Shown here piece by piece: positions 15,868 to 18,367 of a stretch of 18,367 nt of DNA. The notes beneath the pieces are model-generated. The model made no database searches and was not told the origin of the DNA. It saw nothing but the letters and a program-made list of their open reading frames with translations. Position 1 is the stretch's first letter. Each line of letters opens with the position of its first letter. The translations under genes and the position numbers were made by a program. The stretch comes from Pascua guehoae (lineage: Eukaryota > Basidiomycota > Tremellomycetes > Trichosporonales > Trichosporonaceae). The DNA lies in assembly GCA_001600415.1 (NCBI GenBank), contig BCJX01000026.1, positions 1-18,367 on the forward strand. The letters run 5' to 3'.

Positions 15868-16592
15868 ATGATGCATGGCCGTGCCGCGCAGATCCTCGTG
15901 ATTCATCACCCGCTTTCCCAGTGGGCGCGACTTTTCGCTTCGAGAGCAAGCCCCATAATGGGCTCCAAATTTGTGGGAGTTTTGCCTTGCCCACGAGTGT
16001 AGGGCCTTGCTCTGTCAGTTACTCACTGCCACCGCCTTCTGGGCCGGTCTCGCTCTCCATCCTGTTCGAGTCTCTATCTGTCGCTGGCTCGAGTCTCGGC
16101 CCGCTGCTGGCTCAAGTCTCAGACCACAGCTGGCTCGAGTCTCGGTCCGCCTCTGGCTCGGGTCTCGGTCCGCCACTGGCTTGAGTCTCGGTCCGCCTCT
16201 GGCTCGAGTCTCGGTCCGCCGCTGGCTCGAGTCTCGGTGTCGTGCATCTCCGGGCCTCTGTCCATCTCGGCCTCGTTTCTCGCTCCGTTTTTTGCTCGTG
16301 TCTCGGTGAATGGGTGAGTCCGAGTCTCGCTTCGCAACCCAAACCTTGGTTAGGTCGGCTATCATGTTTGGCACAAGTCTCTGGCAGATACGTCATCGAT
16401 TCCCAGTGGGCGAGTTATTCCCACCACACCGGCCGAACCACCACGCGTGATCGTACGACAAGCCTCGCTGCCACCCAGGCCATGACGGCTGCAGGTGGGC
16501 CCGAAGCTCACACCCTCAACGGCCCGAGCGAGCTCGCCATCGACTGGGGGACGCGCCAGAAGACCTGTCTACGTTAGGATCCACATTGAGCC
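15868..16592. other. Noncoding flank between minisatellites and gene D
   Basis: Apart from the 23-bp array, no gene is supported. TCCCAGTGGGCG occurs at about 15918 and again at about 16402, flanking the array. CCCACAAAT, read on the minus strand at 15977-15969, matches a motif at 6277-6269 and might mark the inner edge of a 5' LTR, with TTGGAGCCC next to it as a doubtful primer site. The last 200 bases hold the 3' end of gene D. Confidence 0.3.
16084..16246. repeat. 23-bp minisatellite, seven copies
   Basis: Seven head-to-tail units follow CTGGCTCGAGTCTCGGTCCG plus three bases, with two or three substitutions in the less conserved copies. 23 is not a multiple of three, so the array rotates frame and is unlikely to be coding. 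The core CTCGAGTCTCGGT is shared with the 42-bp array 220 bp away, and single diverged copies lie around it (16063-16075, 16290-16330). Confidence 0.9.
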
Positions 16593-18041
16593 CTATCGAG
16601 CCATACCACACTCATGCGACGCCGTCTGCACCCGCTCCTCCATGTTGCGGTTCAGCTGGTCGACAAACTCCTTCGTCAGGCCGCCAATCTTGCAGGTACG
16701 CACGAGCTGCTCGACAGATGACACCAGCGCGGGTACCATGTCCGCGTGCACGGTATGGATCATGTTGGCAGCGGCCTCGGGCGTGATACTCTCCATGCCC
16801 GCAATCTTGTCGGTGACCTTGGCAATACTGCCACCGACCTGGCCCAACAGGGCATAGTGCTCCACGAGCGCCAGCGCCCGTGTCTCCTTCTCATCCTTGG
16901 CCTTGCCGGCACGACCGTTGTTAAGACTGCAGCCGGTGCTGCGCGCTGTGCACTTGACACAGTTTTGGCGGTTGGGAATCTTCCAACACACCATGCCGGC
17001 ATGCTCGCAGGCATCACACCCGTCGTCAACACGACGGTGCTCCAGCTTCAGGTCACCCAGCTGATGGATGGCCGAATGCAGCTGAGGATGTCAACATATC
17101 ACCCCATATCACTCCATATGGAGCCACATCGCATCACACCACACTTACAGTCGAGTGTTTGGACGTCAGGCCATGCTCCCTCTCCTCCTCGACCGTCATC
17201 AGCGGCATAGCCGCCTTCTTGGCCTCACGGGCGAACCACTTGTACAGCTGCACGGCCGCACGCAGCATGTACACGCCCTTGTTCGGGCGGATCAGGCTGG
17301 GCCATGTCGCCATGGCCGTGTCCTCATTGTCACTCTCCGACTCAGGAACTGCCTTGATGACACGCTCCTTCTTGCAGGGCGAGTACGGCGATGACGTAGT
17401 CGCCACAAGCGCGCAGTCCGCGGGCATACCAGCACGCGGCGTACCGTCACGGGCGTGGGGCACCGGGGTCACAGCACGCGATGTCGCACGGCCTCGAGCC
17501 ACGGGTGTCACGGTGCACGAAGTTGCACGGCCGCACTCCGCCGGGGTGGTCGCATGCTCCGTAGCCGCGCGCACGCGCTCACAAGGGTCCTTCGCGTGTG
17601 CCAGAGGTCAGTCGCTGCGCGTCCTGTTCAACGTCAGTCGGCTCGACAGCATCCGATCTGTGCGTGTCTCGCTCGATATCGCCCGAGGTCGCGCCATCAC
17701 GCTCCGCAGTGAGCGTCTCCTCGCTGGACCTGTATGGGTCAGCACGACCTTCCTTCCCTCGTTTCCCACAACCATGGTGTCTCACCACACCCGCCCTTCC
17801 CACGCGTCACTCACTGTTCTTGGGTCGTCGCTGCACCCTCAACGTGCTTGTCGCCTGCGCCGGTGGCCGCGCACTGCTTCTTCTTCTGGGGCGAGGCGCT
17901 CTTGCGTGCAGCGGCGAGCTTCTCCGACTCCTCGGCCTCGACGGCCTTCTGCGATGGCTTGCGCGCGCGTCCCCTGCTATCGTTAGATATCGCTTCGTAC
18001 GGCTCACATGCTGTCACTCACAAACGACCCTGGCTCTCCAT
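16593..18041 (-). CDS. Gene D: Zn2Cys6-like cysteine-cluster protein, four exons, one frame slip
   Basis: Function unknown. The minus-strand model is exons 18041-18022, 17973-17815, 17729-17149 and 17081-16593. The introns are GTGAGT...TAGCAG (48 nt, with a CTAAC branch site), GTGAGT...TACAG (85 nt) and GTAAGT...CTCAG (67 nt). The start has a CACCATGG context. The predicted product is about 415 aa: a basic, Lys/Glu-rich start, a Thr/Ser-rich middle with a repeated GRATS...VTPV motif, an acidic patch SESDNED, and a helical Trp-containing segment. The last exon has a cluster at about 17020-16930 with exact spacing CX2CX6CX8CX2CX6C, and Trp after the third Cys as in gene A. A helical C-terminus follows. 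The frame changes by one extra base near 17590 inside exon 3; with that base removed the model is a whole number of codons. The extra base may be an error, an allele or an unseen intron. DNA binding is inferred from the cluster only. Confidence 0.65.
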
Positions 18042-18367
18042 GGTGACGATGCTCAGGTGGATTGACAATGGTAAATGGCCAGGGGATCAATGGATGTGCA
18101 GTAACGAAGGGGATATCAATGGTATGAAGAGATTGACAAAAGGAAAATCACGATCCCCGCACACCTTCCTTTCACACCCTTGACCTTCCCCGGCGCACAC
18201 CGTATCGAACGTTCTAGTGGCTTTTGCTCCTGCTACGCCCTACACGCTTCTTACGCCCTCCTCGCCGTCGTGTGTAACGACCAAGATATCGCGCGTACCA
18301 AAGACGCACAATATCAATAGATATCAATCGATATCCAAGGACAACGGAATCAATCGGACGAACGGCG
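18042..18367 (-). promoter_or_regulatory. Probable gene D promoter with ATATCAAT repeats
   Basis: This is the upstream flank of gene D and is visibly more A/T-rich than the rest of the window. ATATCAAT occurs at 18113-18120, 18311-18318 and 18321-18328. The last two begin a run of three 10-bp units (ATATCAATAG, ATATCAATCG, ATATCCAAGG), and GATATC also occurs near 18285. The 10-bp step is one helical turn, which would suit a factor binding side by side. No TATA box was identified with confidence. Confidence 0.35.

Noticed and set aside
15575..16246. CRISPR-like array
   Set aside because: Units are head to tail without unique spacers, and the context is a fungal nuclear genome.

Overview
The window looks like a GC-rich filamentous basidiomycete genome, plausibly an Agaricomycete of the Rhizoctonia/Ceratobasidium kind. 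The evidence is short GT-AG introns (48-94 nt) in otherwise compact genes, pyrimidine-rich leaders, and a Ty3/gypsy retrotransposon whose Gag and Pol look fungal. The species assignment is an inference; no marker gene is present.

Layout. (1) 139-1670, plus strand: a multi-exon gene (gene A) carrying a Zn2Cys6-like cysteine cluster. It has two in-frame stop codons with coding-like sequence continuing beyond them. (2) 2499-5031, plus: a three-exon gene (gene B, 795 aa) with a Gly/Arg-rich start, a Pro-Ala run, an AT-hook-like motif, a second cysteine cluster, a long Ala/Lys/Glu repeat and a basic patch. (3) 5269-6054, minus: an unrecognised 261-aa reading frame (gene C) with many N bases. (4) About 6486-14146, minus: a Ty3/gypsy-type element with Gag, CCHC knuckle, retropepsin-like protease, RT, RNase H and integrase. 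Its catalytic motifs are intact, but the reading frame is broken by four -1 shifts and two in-frame stops. The Gag-Pol junction is confined to a 10-nt overlap around TTTTT-GA. (5) About 14940-16250: no convincing gene, but three families of tandem or dispersed repeats, two of which share a CTCGAGTCTCGGT-like core. (6) 16593-18041, minus: a four-exon gene (gene D, about 415 aa) with a third cysteine cluster. (7) 18042-18367: its probable promoter, with an ATATCAAT-type 10-bp repeat.

Main observation. Genes A, B and D look unrelated along most of their length. Each nevertheless has a CX2CX6CX8-10CX2CX6-9C cluster, placed 14-21 codons into the last exon directly after a phase-0 intron. This points to one lineage of fungal cysteine-cluster proteins, probably nuclear and possibly DNA-binding, scattered around a decaying retroelement. 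Single N bases occur only in gene C and the retroelement, which suggests that gene C may belong to the same multicopy repeat.

Limits. Exon borders were read by eye. No LTR pair, PBS or target-site duplication could be established. Some breaks may be sequencing or assembly errors rather than biology.
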